From NCBI GenBank assembly GCA_965206015.1, contig CBDBIW010000008.1, positions 1-64,000 of the forward strand: a DNA stretch of 64,000 bases. The letters run 5' to 3'. Position 1 is the first letter of the stretch. Each line of letters begins with the position of its first letter. Origin of the DNA: JAJCYL01 sp965206015. Lineage in GTDB: Bacteria > Bacteroidota > Bacteroidia > Cytophagales > Cyclobacteriaceae. Below are positions 52,743 through 63,117 of this stretch, piece by piece. The notes under the pieces were generated by a model, which was given only the letters and a program-made list of their open reading frames with translations, had not been told where the DNA came from and did no database searches. Both the position numbers and the translations under genes were made by a program.

Positions 52743-54563
52743 TCATTTGGAGAACGTAATGGAGCTTTCCCTGTCCCTGCTGAACTCCAATTCCGGCCCT
52801 TTGATATCCAATAGTTCGGAATAATGAGGATAGAACTGGATAACCCAGGTGTTGGTAGATTTTTTCAATAGGTCTACTGCTTTGCCGAGTTCATTTTTGA
52901 AGGTTCTATCAAGCTTTTCTGCTGACAATCGATCCAGTGCATCCTGGGTGGATTTCAATTCGGTTTGCATGCGCTTGAGTTCATTAGATACAATGCTGTA
53001 GTCAGACGGAGGTGTTCTAAGAGCAACATACCCAGTGACTACCGCACTGGAAAAAACCCAAAAAGGTGCGGCGTTGTTTAAAACTGTACCGTCATTGGTT
53101 GCTGCACTCAAACCACCAAAAGCACTGACCGAAGCAGCTAAAAACCCTAACCATTTATTGGATTTACGTCTATCCCCGGCTTTTTTATCCAGTGTGGTGC
53201 TTTTAGAGTTCATTGAGGTGATAAACTTTGAGGTTTCCCCCTTCCACCCGAAGAAATCATCCTGAAGCACATTGGGATCTTCCTCATTGATAATTGTAAA
53301 CTGTAATCTTTGCGGAGTGGAATACAGTTGACCATCACTGGCCACTAATTCAGTTTCAAAAGAGCGTTTGTCTTCGCCCCGTGCGTAAGTCTTGAGATAA
53401 TCAAAATCTACCTGCCACCGTAATTCATACCTTTCATCTTCAGTACTTTGAATATTTAAACCCTCCGGAGCATTGCGTAATTCAGCCTCCATGTTTTGGT
53501 TGCCATTGGCATCAAACACCTGGAAAGCATATGTGAATAGCCTACCCTCAGGGATTTCGAATACGGACTTCGAAATATTAACCTCCGGAGCAATATTGGT
53601 AGCTGCTTGTTTAAGCTGAAAAGTGATGTCCTGGTATTTAGCCGGATTCTTTATTTCCTGTGCCCTTACAATCAATGAGAGATCACCATTGATAATATTT
53701 TGAATCTCTTTGCCGGGTACATTGATCGTTAAGAAGCCCGTTCTTTCATCGAGTCTAAAATAAGTGCCCGACAACCCGGTGGTGACTAATCTGAATTCCA
53801 ACGGATCATCATCCCAGTCTTTTGCCCTTATATTAATACCCGTAGTTTGACCAGGCAGAATCTCATAATTCAATTGTTGATTGAGAATTTCAGGAGGAAA
53901 GTTGTAGTCCTCTATTAAAAAGCTAAGTGCTACTTTGTCACTCAAACCTTCGGTATCAAAAGCTTCGATCTCAATCTGGAAGCTTTTCTGTTTGGCCGCT
54001 TCATTACAGGGTATCCATGTGAAAATGAGGATATCATCCAGGATGTCAAGGGTGTAATTTTTTAAAGGAGGGGTCGACCTGCCGTTTACTTTAAACTGAT
54101 ACCTGATAGGGTCATCAATATTATTATCGAAAGCCTGCACTTTAAAATGGACCGTATCTAGTCGCTCTCTCACCACCACCGGCTGGGCAGCCTCTTCATC
54201 AAAGCTCCTTTTCAGGAAAGAAATTACCGGTGCAAATTCGGGTTCCTCGACTTTAATATAGATTACCTGTGAGATTTCTGTCCCTGAAATATCCGAGGCA
54301 ATAAAGGTGAGAAAATGTGCGCCCAGTGCTTCTTTGGTTGGCTGCCATCTCAAAGAGCCGTTGATGGTATTAAAGAAAGAGCTTTTAGGCTTATTGAGTA
54401 GTTTGAAATTAACCACTTCAAAATCCACCACCCGAGGAGTGAGTTCAAATAATGAATCGGTGGTAATGAAATGATCCTTTTTAGGAAAGAGAATACGGCC
54501 TTCCTGGGCTTGGGAAGAGAAGTCAAGAGCAAAAAAGATACTAAGGCTGACCCAAAATTTCAT
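52743..54563 (-). CDS. Exported protein with Ig-like/cadherin-like repeats and a membrane segment
   Basis: The start at 54563 (MKFWVSLSIFFALDFSSQAQ) gives a good signal peptide; an ATG nine codons upstream does not. The product is 606 residues. Repeated beta-sandwich blocks recur (GSLRWQPTKEALGAHFLTF, LIFTWIPCNEAAKQKSFQIE, GFLTINVPGKEIQNII, YELRWQVDFDYLKTYARG). Near residue 495 a hydrophobic region (WLGFLAASVSAFGGLSAA and APFWVFSSAVVTGYVAL) precedes a coiled-coil-like stretch (LKRMQTELKSTQDALDRLSA). Such layouts occur in Bacteroidota surface or envelope proteins. No T9SS tail is seen. Function unknown. Confidence 0.65.
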   Translation of the reverse strand: MKFWVSLSIFFALDFSSQAQEGRILFPKKDHFITTDSLFELTPRVVDFEVVNFKLLNKPKSSFFNTINGSLRWQPTKEALGAHFLTFIASDISGTEISQVIYIKVEEPEFAPVISFLKRSFDEEAAQPVVVRERLDTVHFKVQAFDNNIDDPIRYQFKVNGRSTPPLKNYTLDILDDILIFTWIPCNEAAKQKSFQIEIEAFDTEGLSDKVALSFLIEDYNFPPEILNQQLNYEILPGQTTGINIRAKDWDDDPLEFRLVTTGLSGTYFRLDERTGFLTINVPGKEIQNIINGDLSLIVRAQEIKNPAKYQDITFQLKQAATNIAPEVNISKSVFEIPEGRLFTYAFQVFDANGNQNMEAELRNAPEGLNIQSTEDERYELRWQVDFDYLKTYARGEDKRSFETELVASDGQLYSTPQRLQFTIINEEDPNVLQDDFFGWKGETSKFITSMNSKSTTLDKKAGDRRKSNKWLGFLAASVSAFGGLSAATNDGTVLNNAAPFWVFSSAVVTGYVALRTPPSDYSIVSNELKRMQTELKSTQDALDRLSAEKLDRTFKNELGKAVDLLKKSTNTWVIQFYPHYSELLDIKGPELEFSRDRESSITFSK

Positions 54564-54734
54564 AGGGCAAATTTGAGGAAAAATAATCAATGAACGGCAA
54601 ATTGAATCATTGAAGATTTATGACCCAGCCTTATCAATTATCAGTCCAAACCATTCCTCTTCCAGTCATAAAAATTCATTCTACCTATTTCAGACTTTAT
54701 TTTAATTTGAACCCTACACTTAACCTGTAATCAC

Positions 54735-57700
54735 ATGAAGATGCTCAGTCGCTCAATAATGATCTTAATTTCAAGCTGCCTGATCGCCCCCCAATTGGAG
54801 GCACAGCGCAGAAATCGCAACAAACCACAGCCGCAAAGCAAGACCTATGATGAGATGCTCTACAATAAGATGGAGTGGAGAAATATCGGTCCTTTTCGAG
54901 GTGGAAGATCAACTACCGTCACTGGTGTAATAGGTGACAATCAGACCTACTATATGGGAACTGCCGGCGGCGGGGTTTGGAAAACTGAAGATGCCGGACT
55001 CAACTGGGCCAATATTTCTGATAAATTTTTTAACACCACCTCCATTGGAGCAGTGTCTGTATCTGCCTCAGATCCAAACGTCATTTATGTGGGAACAGGC
55101 GAATCACCCATCAGGGGTGTAATGACCTCTAGCGGTGACGGCATGTATAAATCAACCGATGCAGGGAAAACCTGGACACATCTCGGTTTGGAAAACACTC
55201 TTCATATCTCACAAGTGAGAATCCATCCCACCAATCCTGATATAGTCTATGCCTCCTCGCAGGGAAGCCCCTATACACCTACTCAGGATCGAGGCGTGTA
55301 CAAAACAATGGATGGCGGTGAGAGTTGGAACAAAGTACACTTCGTGGACGCAAACAGTGGAGCAATTGACCTGAGCATGGATATGAACAATCCCCGTATT
55401 CTTTATGCAGCCTACTGGGATCATGACCGAGACCCCTGGTATATGCGCAGTGGAGGCCCTGGTAGTGGTATATGGAAATCTACCGACAGTGGAGCAACCT
55501 GGGAGAAATTAGAAAAGGGTCTACCCACAAAAGTGATGGGTAAAATTGGTGTAAGTGTCTCACAAGCAAATTCCAATCGAGTTTATGCCATCATAGAATC
55601 TGATGAAGGGGGCTTATATCGTTCAGACGACGGTGGAGAATCCTGGAAGCTGATGAATAAGGAGCGAATTCTTCGTACCCGATCATGGTACTACATGCAC
55701 ATTTATGCTGATTCTCAAAATGAAGATGTCGTCTATGTAATGAATGCACCCTTCAACAAGTCTATTGACGGTGGAAAATCATGGACCCAAGTTCCCGTAC
55801 CTCATGGCGATAATCACGGTCTTTGGATTAATCCTGCAAATAATCAAAATATTATTAACTCCAACGATGGCGGTGCCAACATTACTTTTAATGGTGGTAA
55901 AAGCTGGAGCACCCAACGCAATCAACCAACTGCACAGTTTTACAGAGTGATTGCCGATAATCGCTATCCCTATTGGCTGTATGCAGGCCAGCAGGACAAC
56001 TCAACCCTGGCGACCCCAAGTAATACTAATACCGGAGGTATCGACTGGCAACACTGGAGATCTGGTGTTGGAGGTGGTGAAGCAGCACATATTGCTTTTG
56101 ATTTAGACAATCCTAATTTGATCTATGCCACTACCATCACAGGCATGATTGATGAACACAACTGGAGCACGGGTGTAACCAAGAGCATCAAACCCTATCC
56201 TAAGTTCGATTTGGGTGAACCTTCTGATGAAATGAAGCATCGGTACAATTGGAATCCACCGGTGATCGTTTCCAGGCACAATCCAAATGTGATCTATTAT
56301 GGGTCCAACATCTTACTGAAATCATCCACTCGGGGAAATAGCTGGGAGGAAATTTCACCAGACCTTACCAGGAATGTACCAGAACACCTTGGGCTAATGG
56401 GTGGCCCAATTACCAATGAAGCTGCTGGTGGAGAGATTTACCACACAATCATGACCATTATGGAATCGCCTCATGATGCCAATGTGATCTATACCGGAGC
56501 GGACGATGGCCTGGTGCAATTAACAAGAGATGGTGGTCAGAATTGGCAAAACATAAGCCCTGCAGGAGCAGGAGAAGGTATCATCAATTCTATTGATGTC
56601 AGCTCACATGACCCTGCGACAGCTTACGTGACGTTGATGAAATATAAGTTCAACGACTTTGCACCTTACATTTACAAAACCACCAACTATGGTCAGTCCT
56701 GGCAGCAAATCATCAATGGCATTGAAGCAAGATCTTTCGCCAGGGTGGTTCGTGAAGATCCTGACAGAAAGGGTTTGTTGTACGCCGGTACAGAACGAGG
56801 CATTTATATTTCATTCGATGATGGCACAAAGTGGTCCAAATTTGACCTTAACCTGCCCAGAGTTCCAATAACCGATCTTTTAGTTCATCAGAAAGATCTT
56901 ATCGCTGCAACTCATGGCAGAGCTTTTTGGATATTAGATGATATCACTCCACTGCACCAGATAAATGACGAAATTGCCATAGCGGCGATCTATCTATATA
57001 AGCCCCGTAACGCGGTAAAAAGCAATATTCAGGGATCATTCAGACCAATCAAGCATGCCGGCAAAAACCCTTATCAGGGTGTAGAAATAAAGTATTTCTT
57101 GAAAGCGGTGTCTGAAGAAGACAGTACTGAGCTTATCATTGATATTTTAGATGCCAATGATGTGGTGATCCGAACATTTTCAACTGACACCGAAAAAGAG
57201 GCGAATAAAATCACAAAAGAAGAGGGCATGAATGTGGCCAAATGGAACTTTAGAAAGAAGAGTTTTGAACCGGCTGCGGGTGTATTTGTTCCAGGTGGAA
57301 ACATGGTTAATTATAGAGTTACTCCGGGTAGTTTCAAAGCTAGGATGACTTACGGTGACTATACACAAACTGAAAGTTTTGACGTTCTCCAAGATCCAAG
57401 AGAAGAAGCCACGCCGGCTCAAATCCAGGCTAAAAAGCAGCAGTTGGAAAGCATGGAATCTGATATCAATGATCTGTATGAATCAATACGCAAACTGCAA
57501 CAAATACGCGATCAAGTTGGCGGTCTTCTTGAAAGAATAGGCGATGATGAATCTTTATCTGACGTTCAAGATCAGGGTAAGAGTATCAGAAAGAATGTTG
57601 ACGGTATTGAGGAGAAAACCATATCTCCTAAACAGGAGACCTTTCAGGATGTGATCAATTTTAGAAACATGGTTGATGGTCAGCTCTTTCAGCTAATGCA

Positions 57701-57902
57701 AGATATTGATACCAACATGCCACCCTTGACAAAGGGCCAGAAGGAATTATATGAAGACTTTAATAAAATCTGGCTTGAGCGGAAAACTGAGATCAATAAG
57801 ATTTTGAATGAAGATGTTCCTGCTTTTAACAAAATGCTGATCGAGCGTAATATTCAGCATATTGCTCCAAAAGAAAAGCAGGAAGAGAAGGTTGGATCAT
57901 AA
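54735..57902 (+). CDS. VPS10/sortilin-type beta-propeller protein, exported (intact paralogue)
   Basis: A 1055-residue protein with a signal peptide (SIMILISSCLIAPQLEAQ). BNR-type repeats run through two propellers: GGGVWKTEDAGLNW, GDGMYKSTDAGKTW, RGVYKTMDGGESW, SGIWKSTDSGATW and GLYRSDDGGESW. RAFWILDDITPLHQ closes the propeller part; an Ig-like domain and a C-terminal helical hairpin (MESDINDLYESIRKLQQIRD) follow. The family is widespread in Bacteroidota and mostly exported; its role is not established. It is the intact counterpart of the frameshifted gene at 41604-44842. Confidence 0.9.
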   Translation: MKMLSRSIMILISSCLIAPQLEAQRRNRNKPQPQSKTYDEMLYNKMEWRNIGPFRGGRSTTVTGVIGDNQTYYMGTAGGGVWKTEDAGLNWANISDKFFNTTSIGAVSVSASDPNVIYVGTGESPIRGVMTSSGDGMYKSTDAGKTWTHLGLENTLHISQVRIHPTNPDIVYASSQGSPYTPTQDRGVYKTMDGGESWNKVHFVDANSGAIDLSMDMNNPRILYAAYWDHDRDPWYMRSGGPGSGIWKSTDSGATWEKLEKGLPTKVMGKIGVSVSQANSNRVYAIIESDEGGLYRSDDGGESWKLMNKERILRTRSWYYMHIYADSQNEDVVYVMNAPFNKSIDGGKSWTQVPVPHGDNHGLWINPANNQNIINSNDGGANITFNGGKSWSTQRNQPTAQFYRVIADNRYPYWLYAGQQDNSTLATPSNTNTGGIDWQHWRSGVGGGEAAHIAFDLDNPNLIYATTITGMIDEHNWSTGVTKSIKPYPKFDLGEPSDEMKHRYNWNPPVIVSRHNPNVIYYGSNILLKSSTRGNSWEEISPDLTRNVPEHLGLMGGPITNEAAGGEIYHTIMTIMESPHDANVIYTGADDGLVQLTRDGGQNWQNISPAGAGEGIINSIDVSSHDPATAYVTLMKYKFNDFAPYIYKTTNYGQSWQQIINGIEARSFARVVREDPDRKGLLYAGTERGIYISFDDGTKWSKFDLNLPRVPITDLLVHQKDLIAATHGRAFWILDDITPLHQINDEIAIAAIYLYKPRNAVKSNIQGSFRPIKHAGKNPYQGVEIKYFLKAVSEEDSTELIIDILDANDVVIRTFSTDTEKEANKITKEEGMNVAKWNFRKKSFEPAAGVFVPGGNMVNYRVTPGSFKARMTYGDYTQTESFDVLQDPREEATPAQIQAKKQQLESMESDINDLYESIRKLQQIRDQVGGLLERIGDDESLSDVQDQGKSIRKNVDGIEEKTISPKQETFQDVINFRNMVDGQLFQLMQDIDTNMPPLTKGQKELYEDFNKIWLERKTEINKILNEDVPAFNKMLIERNIQHIAPKEKQEEKVGS

Positions 57903-57915
57903 AGTATAGTGCTGT

Positions 57916-57951
57916 TGCTGTGGTTGGTAAACCATCAGCCACAGCATTTTT
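57916..57951 (+). terminator. Rho-independent terminator of the propeller gene
   Basis: TGCTGTGG (57916-57923) pairs with CCACAGCA (57939-57946), loop of about 15 nt with further pairing, followed by TTTTTA. It lies 14 bp after the stop codon. Confidence 0.7.
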
Positions 57952-58091
57952 ACAATAAATGCCTGAGCCGCCTGGTAGACTCTAATCGAGAGTGCCGGGT
58001 AGTAATAACGATCTCCTTTGTTAAACTTTCATATTTGCTAACCCGATTAGGGCAACCGGCATGGAAACTTTATTGGGCTTAAAGTTATTCC

Positions 58092-58734
58092 ATGATAAAA
58101 ACACTCATACTCACGTTGCTATTGATCAGCAATATTGCTTTTGCTGATATTGCCGATAATCGAATTCTTATCAGCGATCAGGTCTTTTCACAAGATTAAA
58201 AGTCACCGTTCGCTTATGTAAATATATTCCCGGATGCGAGTAATTAAGGCACATTCACTAACCATAGTGGTGTGTTTGAATTAATTAGTGCACACGGAAG
58301 ACTACAACAAAAAACTTGTTGCATCCCTTGCAGGTTTCAAGAGCAGTTCATCCCGATAGATACTTCTCGTACTTAACAGGTTTTCCTAACTATACAGACT
58401 CGAAAATAAACGGAATCATCTGCTTTTGCAGTTGATGCAATCATGGAAAACTCCAGGAGTAAGGCCCGTACAAATTATCCCTCTAACCCTATAGTTAACA
58501 GAGTCTTTTAAGAAAATATGGGAAATTAGAGACAGGGAAAATCTCAATGGCCAGGTGGTCATCACGTCCGAAATATTAGTGATTGAGAAGGATGTAGCTA
58601 CATTTTTTGCCAATGAATTTTATGCCGTTGAAAATGACCTCTCCATATTTAAAATCGTTTTTGAAGACACTATTTTTTTTCTGGGAAGAAAATAACTATA
58701 TGGTAATGGAAGATTCCTTTCGCAAAGGATACAA
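58092..58734 (+). pseudogene. Decayed carboxypeptidase-like regulatory-domain protein
   Basis: An ATG at 58092 begins a signal-like sequence (IKTLILTLLLISNIAFADIA) that stops after 35 codons. The following sequence keeps family character across shifted frames: PFAYVNIFPDASN and GTFTNHSGVFEL (carboxypeptidase regulatory-like domain, near 58205-58285) and later DAIMENSRSKARTNYPSNPI (58435-58490), reminiscent of large regulatory-domain outer-membrane proteins. Many stops intervene and the region is too short for the full gene, so most of it was deleted. It ends just before the DUF4340 gene. Confidence 0.55.
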
Positions 58735-59673
58735 TTAATTATTGATTGCCTGAAAGCTTTCCCTTCGGGCTAGTAACTGTCTTATTCTGGCGAAATCTAT
58801 TAGGGATAATTCACCCGACTTATTTGCAGCGAGTATATAATTGTCATTTTCCAGCTTGGAAAAGACACTCAATTTTTGATTCTTGTCCCGGTTAATTTCA
58901 TTTAACTCAATCACCGCCAAGGGTGTCGTTGCGGCTAGGCTATCGTAAGTAGCATTAAAGCCAGTCGGGATAAATTCATTGGCCTCAAAAAATTCATACC
59001 TGCTCAGATAAGTCATCAAGGCTAAAGTGTCCATTGAAGCAACTTGATCTATCTTGAAAAATTCTTCTTCAAAACAGATGTTGACATCATTATTTGAATT
59101 AGCTGGATAACGGACTATCAAATTCTGCAATGATCTCCAAGTGGTATTGAAAAGTGTTCGTTCTCTCCATTGCATTTCTGTGAGTTCAAATATCCCGGAG
59201 ATGTAATTTCTGTATCCCGGAATCTCAACCACATAAGGTTGGTCATCGGCTTCACTCATAAAGTAGGACTGCGTATGGGCTGCATTCCCACCTGCATAAA
59301 ATTCAAAGGTCCTTTCTTCGTGTTCTATTGTGATTTTTGTTGCTGCCCTGAGCTGCCCTGCAATTTCTTCCTGCTGAATTTTAGATACGGGTCGACGGAC
59401 ATTAATCTGATTCAATACCGCTAAAAGGACATTCTTTAGATTTCTATTGATGCCATAATTATCGTTAATTCGCCAACTTCCACCGTCAGATCTTTTAATA
59501 TCAACTAACCGTTTACCCTCAATTTTTATGGATTGTATTCGGGCCGTATCGGCTACACTAAATAAATCAACTCTGAAATTTGACCTGCTTTTTATTCCGG
59601 AGGTCAAGCTCAATGTTAAACTAATGATTATCAGGCCAATGAAAAGAGCAAGTAGTTTATAATTCTTATGCAT
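58735..59673 (-). CDS. DUF4340 domain-containing protein
   Basis: A 312-residue protein with an N-terminal membrane anchor (YKLLALFIGLIIISLTLSLTS). The rest is periplasmic-type alpha/beta sequence with DUF4340-like blocks: IEGKRLVDIKRSDGGSWRIN, VRRPVSKIQQEEIAGQL and RTLFNTTWRSLQNLIVRY. In many bacteria DUF4340 proteins are encoded beside ABC systems with a GldG-like auxiliary protein, and it is in that place here, 89 bp after gldG. It may form part of the complex. Function not established. Confidence 0.8.
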   Translation of the reverse strand: MHKNYKLLALFIGLIIISLTLSLTSGIKSRSNFRVDLFSVADTARIQSIKIEGKRLVDIKRSDGGSWRINDNYGINRNLKNVLLAVLNQINVRRPVSKIQQEEIAGQLRAATKITIEHEERTFEFYAGGNAAHTQSYFMSEADDQPYVVEIPGYRNYISGIFELTEMQWRERTLFNTTWRSLQNLIVRYPANSNNDVNICFEEEFFKIDQVASMDTLALMTYLSRYEFFEANEFIPTGFNATYDSLAATTPLAVIELNEINRDKNQKLSVFSKLENDNYILAANKSGELSLIDFARIRQLLARRESFQAINN

Positions 59674-59762
59674 TGCAAGTTGACAGTTTCCAGTTTAGCA
59701 GCCCACTGTATACCGACCATTCTATACGGGGTGGCCTCAGTAATTGTTGACTGATAACTTTA

Positions 59763-61451
59763 CTAAAAGTCCGCATATTTTCTTTTTCTTAAATAATACT
59801 TCATATATCCAAACATGATCAGGACCACCAGCGGAAGTAATAAGTTGAAAGTTTGCCACCATGACCGCTCCTCCTCTATTTTGATTTTATCTAATGGGCG
59901 AATCTCGATTTCCTTATTTCTTGCCGCAATTATACCATTGTCATCCAGAAGGTATTCCAGTGAGTTCATTACAAAATCCTTATTGGCATAAGTAACCTGC
60001 CTGAATTGGTCAAATCCGAGGTCTAAAGGTTGGTCAGTCTGAATATTGATCTCATTTCTTACCAAATCACCGTCCGCACATATGATCACTTTTGTGGCCT
60101 CGCCAGATTCCCTAAATATATCCTGAGTGGCTCCTTTAGGAAGCAGTCGATTTCTATAAAGTGAAGGAAACTCGCCTTCCAGCAGGTATGCGATTGCTTG
60201 GGGGCCAGCTGTAAACAATTCGGGATCCAATTGTTCTTGTAAATCATTAAACGCTACCCGCACAGGAGAACTTATAACTCTGCTGTATTGAGAAGTATAA
60301 ACCAGGGGGGTTTTGGTTATTCCCACCGCTTTTACCGTGTCAATAGTTGATACAAACTTGGCATAAACCGCATCCATGTTTCTAACTATTGGATGCTCTC
60401 CAAATTGGTTGGCGACAGGGAAGAACGGCCATGGTAATAAAGATATTTGAGGCTGATCTCCGACGTTGCCAGCTATTACCGGGTATTGTCCACTATTCAG
60501 GTCTTGAATAAGGTTGGCATTAATCCTGGTTCCATATTTAAACAATAAATCACCCAAATTGATCTCGTTCGGAACAGCAATCGTACCCTCTCCACCCGCA
60601 CTGTCCATGTTGACACTCAAGGCATCTACGAAAAACATCGCTTTTCCACCACCCATTACATATTGATCCAGATTGTACTTCTCCAACTCACTGAATGGAG
60701 TGCCGGGTTTGATAATCATGAGCGCATCGTAATCCTGCAAATCTCGATCCTTGCGAGTTAGATTGACATTAAGAACATCGTATTTCTCTAAGAGTGCATC
60801 GGTTAAACCAGCCAGCTCAAGTGAATCAATTTCATTATGGCCTTTTACAAGTCCTATTAACTTTCTTTCCGTTTGGGCTAATGTCCTAATAGCATTGGCC
60901 AGCTCATATTCCACACCTTCAATCGACTGGTTTAAGATTTTCTCAGGAGAAGCTCCTTTATTCCCTTTTAACAACAGTACGCCTCTCTCTTCTCCAAAAC
61001 AGGAAACAATAGCCCCCGGGAATATTAGTTTTTGGGTTCTCTTCCCTCTCTCGTTAGCAAAAACATTTGTGGGTTGAATCCCTCGATTGGCCAGATACTG
61101 CATGAACTCGTTGCGACTTTGTTGAGATCTTGCCTGCTCCGGATTCACAAATTGGTATTGAATGTTGCCACCGGCATGAACTTTAAATTCGTCCAAAGTT
61201 TCCTGGATTGCCCTTTGTAGTCTTTTAAATCCGGATGGCAATTCGCCATCTAAATAAATATCCACATACACTACATCGTCTAGATTGCTAACCAGGTACT
61301 TGGTTGCTGGAGAAATAGAATATCTTTTTTCCCCGGTAAGATCAACACGCACAGGAAAACGAGAAGCCAATTGATTCATAACTGTAATCCCGACCAATCC
61401 AATCAAGAATACTAAGATGTATTCGAATTGTTTCGATTTCAACCCTACCAT
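59763..61451 (-). CDS. gldG: Gliding-motility ABC transporter auxiliary protein GldG
   Basis: A 562-residue protein with an N-terminal membrane helix (YILVFLIGLVGITVMNQLA) and a C-terminal one (FNLLLPLVVLIMFGYMKYYL). Between them is the GldG/ABC-type_uncharacterised domain: VRVDLTGEKRYSISPATKYL near residue 34, GLVKGHNEIDSLEL, and DALMIIKPGTPFSELEKY. GldG works with GldA and GldF in flavobacterial gliding. It overlaps gldF by 7 bp. Confidence 0.92.
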   Translation of the reverse strand: MVGLKSKQFEYILVFLIGLVGITVMNQLASRFPVRVDLTGEKRYSISPATKYLVSNLDDVVYVDIYLDGELPSGFKRLQRAIQETLDEFKVHAGGNIQYQFVNPEQARSQQSRNEFMQYLANRGIQPTNVFANERGKRTQKLIFPGAIVSCFGEERGVLLLKGNKGASPEKILNQSIEGVEYELANAIRTLAQTERKLIGLVKGHNEIDSLELAGLTDALLEKYDVLNVNLTRKDRDLQDYDALMIIKPGTPFSELEKYNLDQYVMGGGKAMFFVDALSVNMDSAGGEGTIAVPNEINLGDLLFKYGTRINANLIQDLNSGQYPVIAGNVGDQPQISLLPWPFFPVANQFGEHPIVRNMDAVYAKFVSTIDTVKAVGITKTPLVYTSQYSRVISSPVRVAFNDLQEQLDPELFTAGPQAIAYLLEGEFPSLYRNRLLPKGATQDIFRESGEATKVIICADGDLVRNEINIQTDQPLDLGFDQFRQVTYANKDFVMNSLEYLLDDNGIIAARNKEIEIRPLDKIKIEEERSWWQTFNLLLPLVVLIMFGYMKYYLRKRKYADF

Positions 61452-62173
61452 TTCCGACTCTCCATTTTAAGTTTAGTCAATAGAATCATCAATCCGGCAA
61501 CTCCTGTAAAATAAATGATATCCCGGCTATCAATGAGCCCTCTACTCATGGCATCATAGTGATAAAGGATGCCCAATTGAGCAATTTGAAGGGCCAGATC
61601 TCCCCAAACATCAATACCGGAAATGCTATCAAAACCGGAAAAAACAATGAAACAGAGAAAACAAGCAACAGTGAAAGATATTATTTGATTATCGCTTAAA
61701 GACGACGAGAAGATACCAATCGAGGTGAATACTCCACCTAGTAGAATCAATCCAGTATAGCTGCCTGCTATTCCGGCACTATCTAGGTTACCGGATGGGT
61801 TTCCCAGTTGATGAATGGAGTAGTAATAGATCAACGTGGGTAGAATTGAAAAGATTACCAGGAAAAAACCAGCGAAGTATTTAGCTAGTATTACTTGCAG
61901 ATCGGTAAGTGGTCTGGTCAATAACAATTCCATTGTACCGGACTTTTGTTCTTCGGCCAGCATTCTCATAGTGATAGCAGGAATGAGAAACATGAAAACA
62001 TAAGGCCCCAAAGAGAACAATGTAATCATGTCTGCATAGCCATAGTCCAAAACGTTGGTATTGGGAAATACCCACATTAACAGACCCATTCCCGTCAGGA
62101 AAACTGCAATCACAATGTAGGCAATCAATGAATCAAGAAAACCATTGATTTCCTTTAAGAACAGCGTGATCAT
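61445..62173 (-). CDS. gldF: Gliding-motility ABC transporter permease GldF
   Basis: A 242-residue ABC-2-type permease with six predicted helices. Visible: FLKEINGFLDSLIAYIVIAV at the N terminus, EEQKSGTMELLLTRPLTDLQ near residue 75 (the conserved coupling helix region) and LIYYYSIHQLGNPSGN. It overlaps gldA by 4 bp and gldG by 7 bp, forming a tightly coupled operon. In Flavobacterium johnsoniae its homologue was found to be needed for gliding. Confidence 0.93.
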   Translation of the reverse strand: MITLFLKEINGFLDSLIAYIVIAVFLTGMGLLMWVFPNTNVLDYGYADMITLFSLGPYVFMFLIPAITMRMLAEEQKSGTMELLLTRPLTDLQVILAKYFAGFFLVIFSILPTLIYYYSIHQLGNPSGNLDSAGIAGSYTGLILLGGVFTSIGIFSSSLSDNQIISFTVACFLCFIVFSGFDSISGIDVWGDLALQIAQLGILYHYDAMSRGLIDSRDIIYFTGVAGLMILLTKLKMESRKW

Positions 62174-63093
62174 ACTTTCACCTCCTTTTGAGTCAATTGC
62201 TTGAAAACTTCTTCCAGGGAGCTATCAACTTGCTGCAGACCGGCTAATGGCCAATTATGTTTGGCAGCCAGCGCAAATATTTGAGCACTTATGTCTGCTT
62301 TGATATCTGTCCTCACTTCGTAAATTCCATCACCAATAACAGTAATTCCTTGTATTCCCTTCAGCTTATTTAATGACCCTGTATCAATGGCTTGCTTGAA
62401 TTCTAATCTGACCAACTCATAATCGTTTGTGGCCTTCAAATCAGAGACTTTACTATCTGCTACAATTTCACCCTGATGGATGATCACAGCTCTTTCACAG
62501 AGCACCCGAACTTCTTGCATAATGTGAGTTGAAAATATAACCGTCTTCTCTTTACTCATCTCCTTTATCAGGTTTCTGATTTCTACTATCTGATTCGGGT
62601 CAAGCCCGGTAGTTGGTTCATCAAGAATCAGTACCTCCGGATCATGAACCAAGGACTGAGCCAGTCCTACTCGTTGACGGTATCCTTTGGAAAGTGCACC
62701 TATCTGCTTATTCTGTTCTTGTGTTAGGCCGCAGAGGTCTACCATTTCTTTCACGCGATTCTTCAATTGAGAGCCCCTCATTTTGTGTAGACCTCCAATG
62801 AATGCCAGGTATTCGTGAACATACATCTCTAAGTAAAGAGGGTTGTGTTCTGGCAGGTAACCGACCTTTTCTCTTACCTCAACTGGATTTTCAACTACAT
62901 TCAGATTAGACACATAAACTTCACCGTCTGTCGGTGGTAGATAACAAGTAGCAATTTTCATTGTAGTTGATTTGCCGGCTCCATTAGGCCCGAGAAAACC
63001 AACTATTTCCCCTCTGTCAGCAGAAAATGAGATTCCATCAACTGCTTTTTGCGTTCCGAAGGTTTTGGTAAGGTTTTGGACTTTTACTGACAT
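62170..63093 (-). CDS. gldA: Gliding-motility ABC transporter ATP-binding subunit GldA
   Basis: A 307-residue ATPase. Walker A GPNGAGKST near residue 36, Q-loop GYLPEHNPLY, signature LSKGYRQRVGLAQ near 133, Walker B VLILDEPTTGLDP near 155, and the H-loop in TVIFSTHIMQEV. The C-terminal extension (after residue 215) is typical of GldA/CcmA-type subunits. It is the first gene of gldA-gldF-gldG-DUF4340 and provides ATP hydrolysis at the inner face of the membrane. Confidence 0.94.
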   Translation of the reverse strand: MSVKVQNLTKTFGTQKAVDGISFSADRGEIVGFLGPNGAGKSTTMKIATCYLPPTDGEVYVSNLNVVENPVEVREKVGYLPEHNPLYLEMYVHEYLAFIGGLHKMRGSQLKNRVKEMVDLCGLTQEQNKQIGALSKGYRQRVGLAQSLVHDPEVLILDEPTTGLDPNQIVEIRNLIKEMSKEKTVIFSTHIMQEVRVLCERAVIIHQGEIVADSKVSDLKATNDYELVRLEFKQAIDTGSLNKLKGIQGITVIGDGIYEVRTDIKADISAQIFALAAKHNWPLAGLQQVDSSLEEVFKQLTQKEVKV

Positions 63094-63117
63094 TAACTCT
63101 TTAAACGATAAATAGTA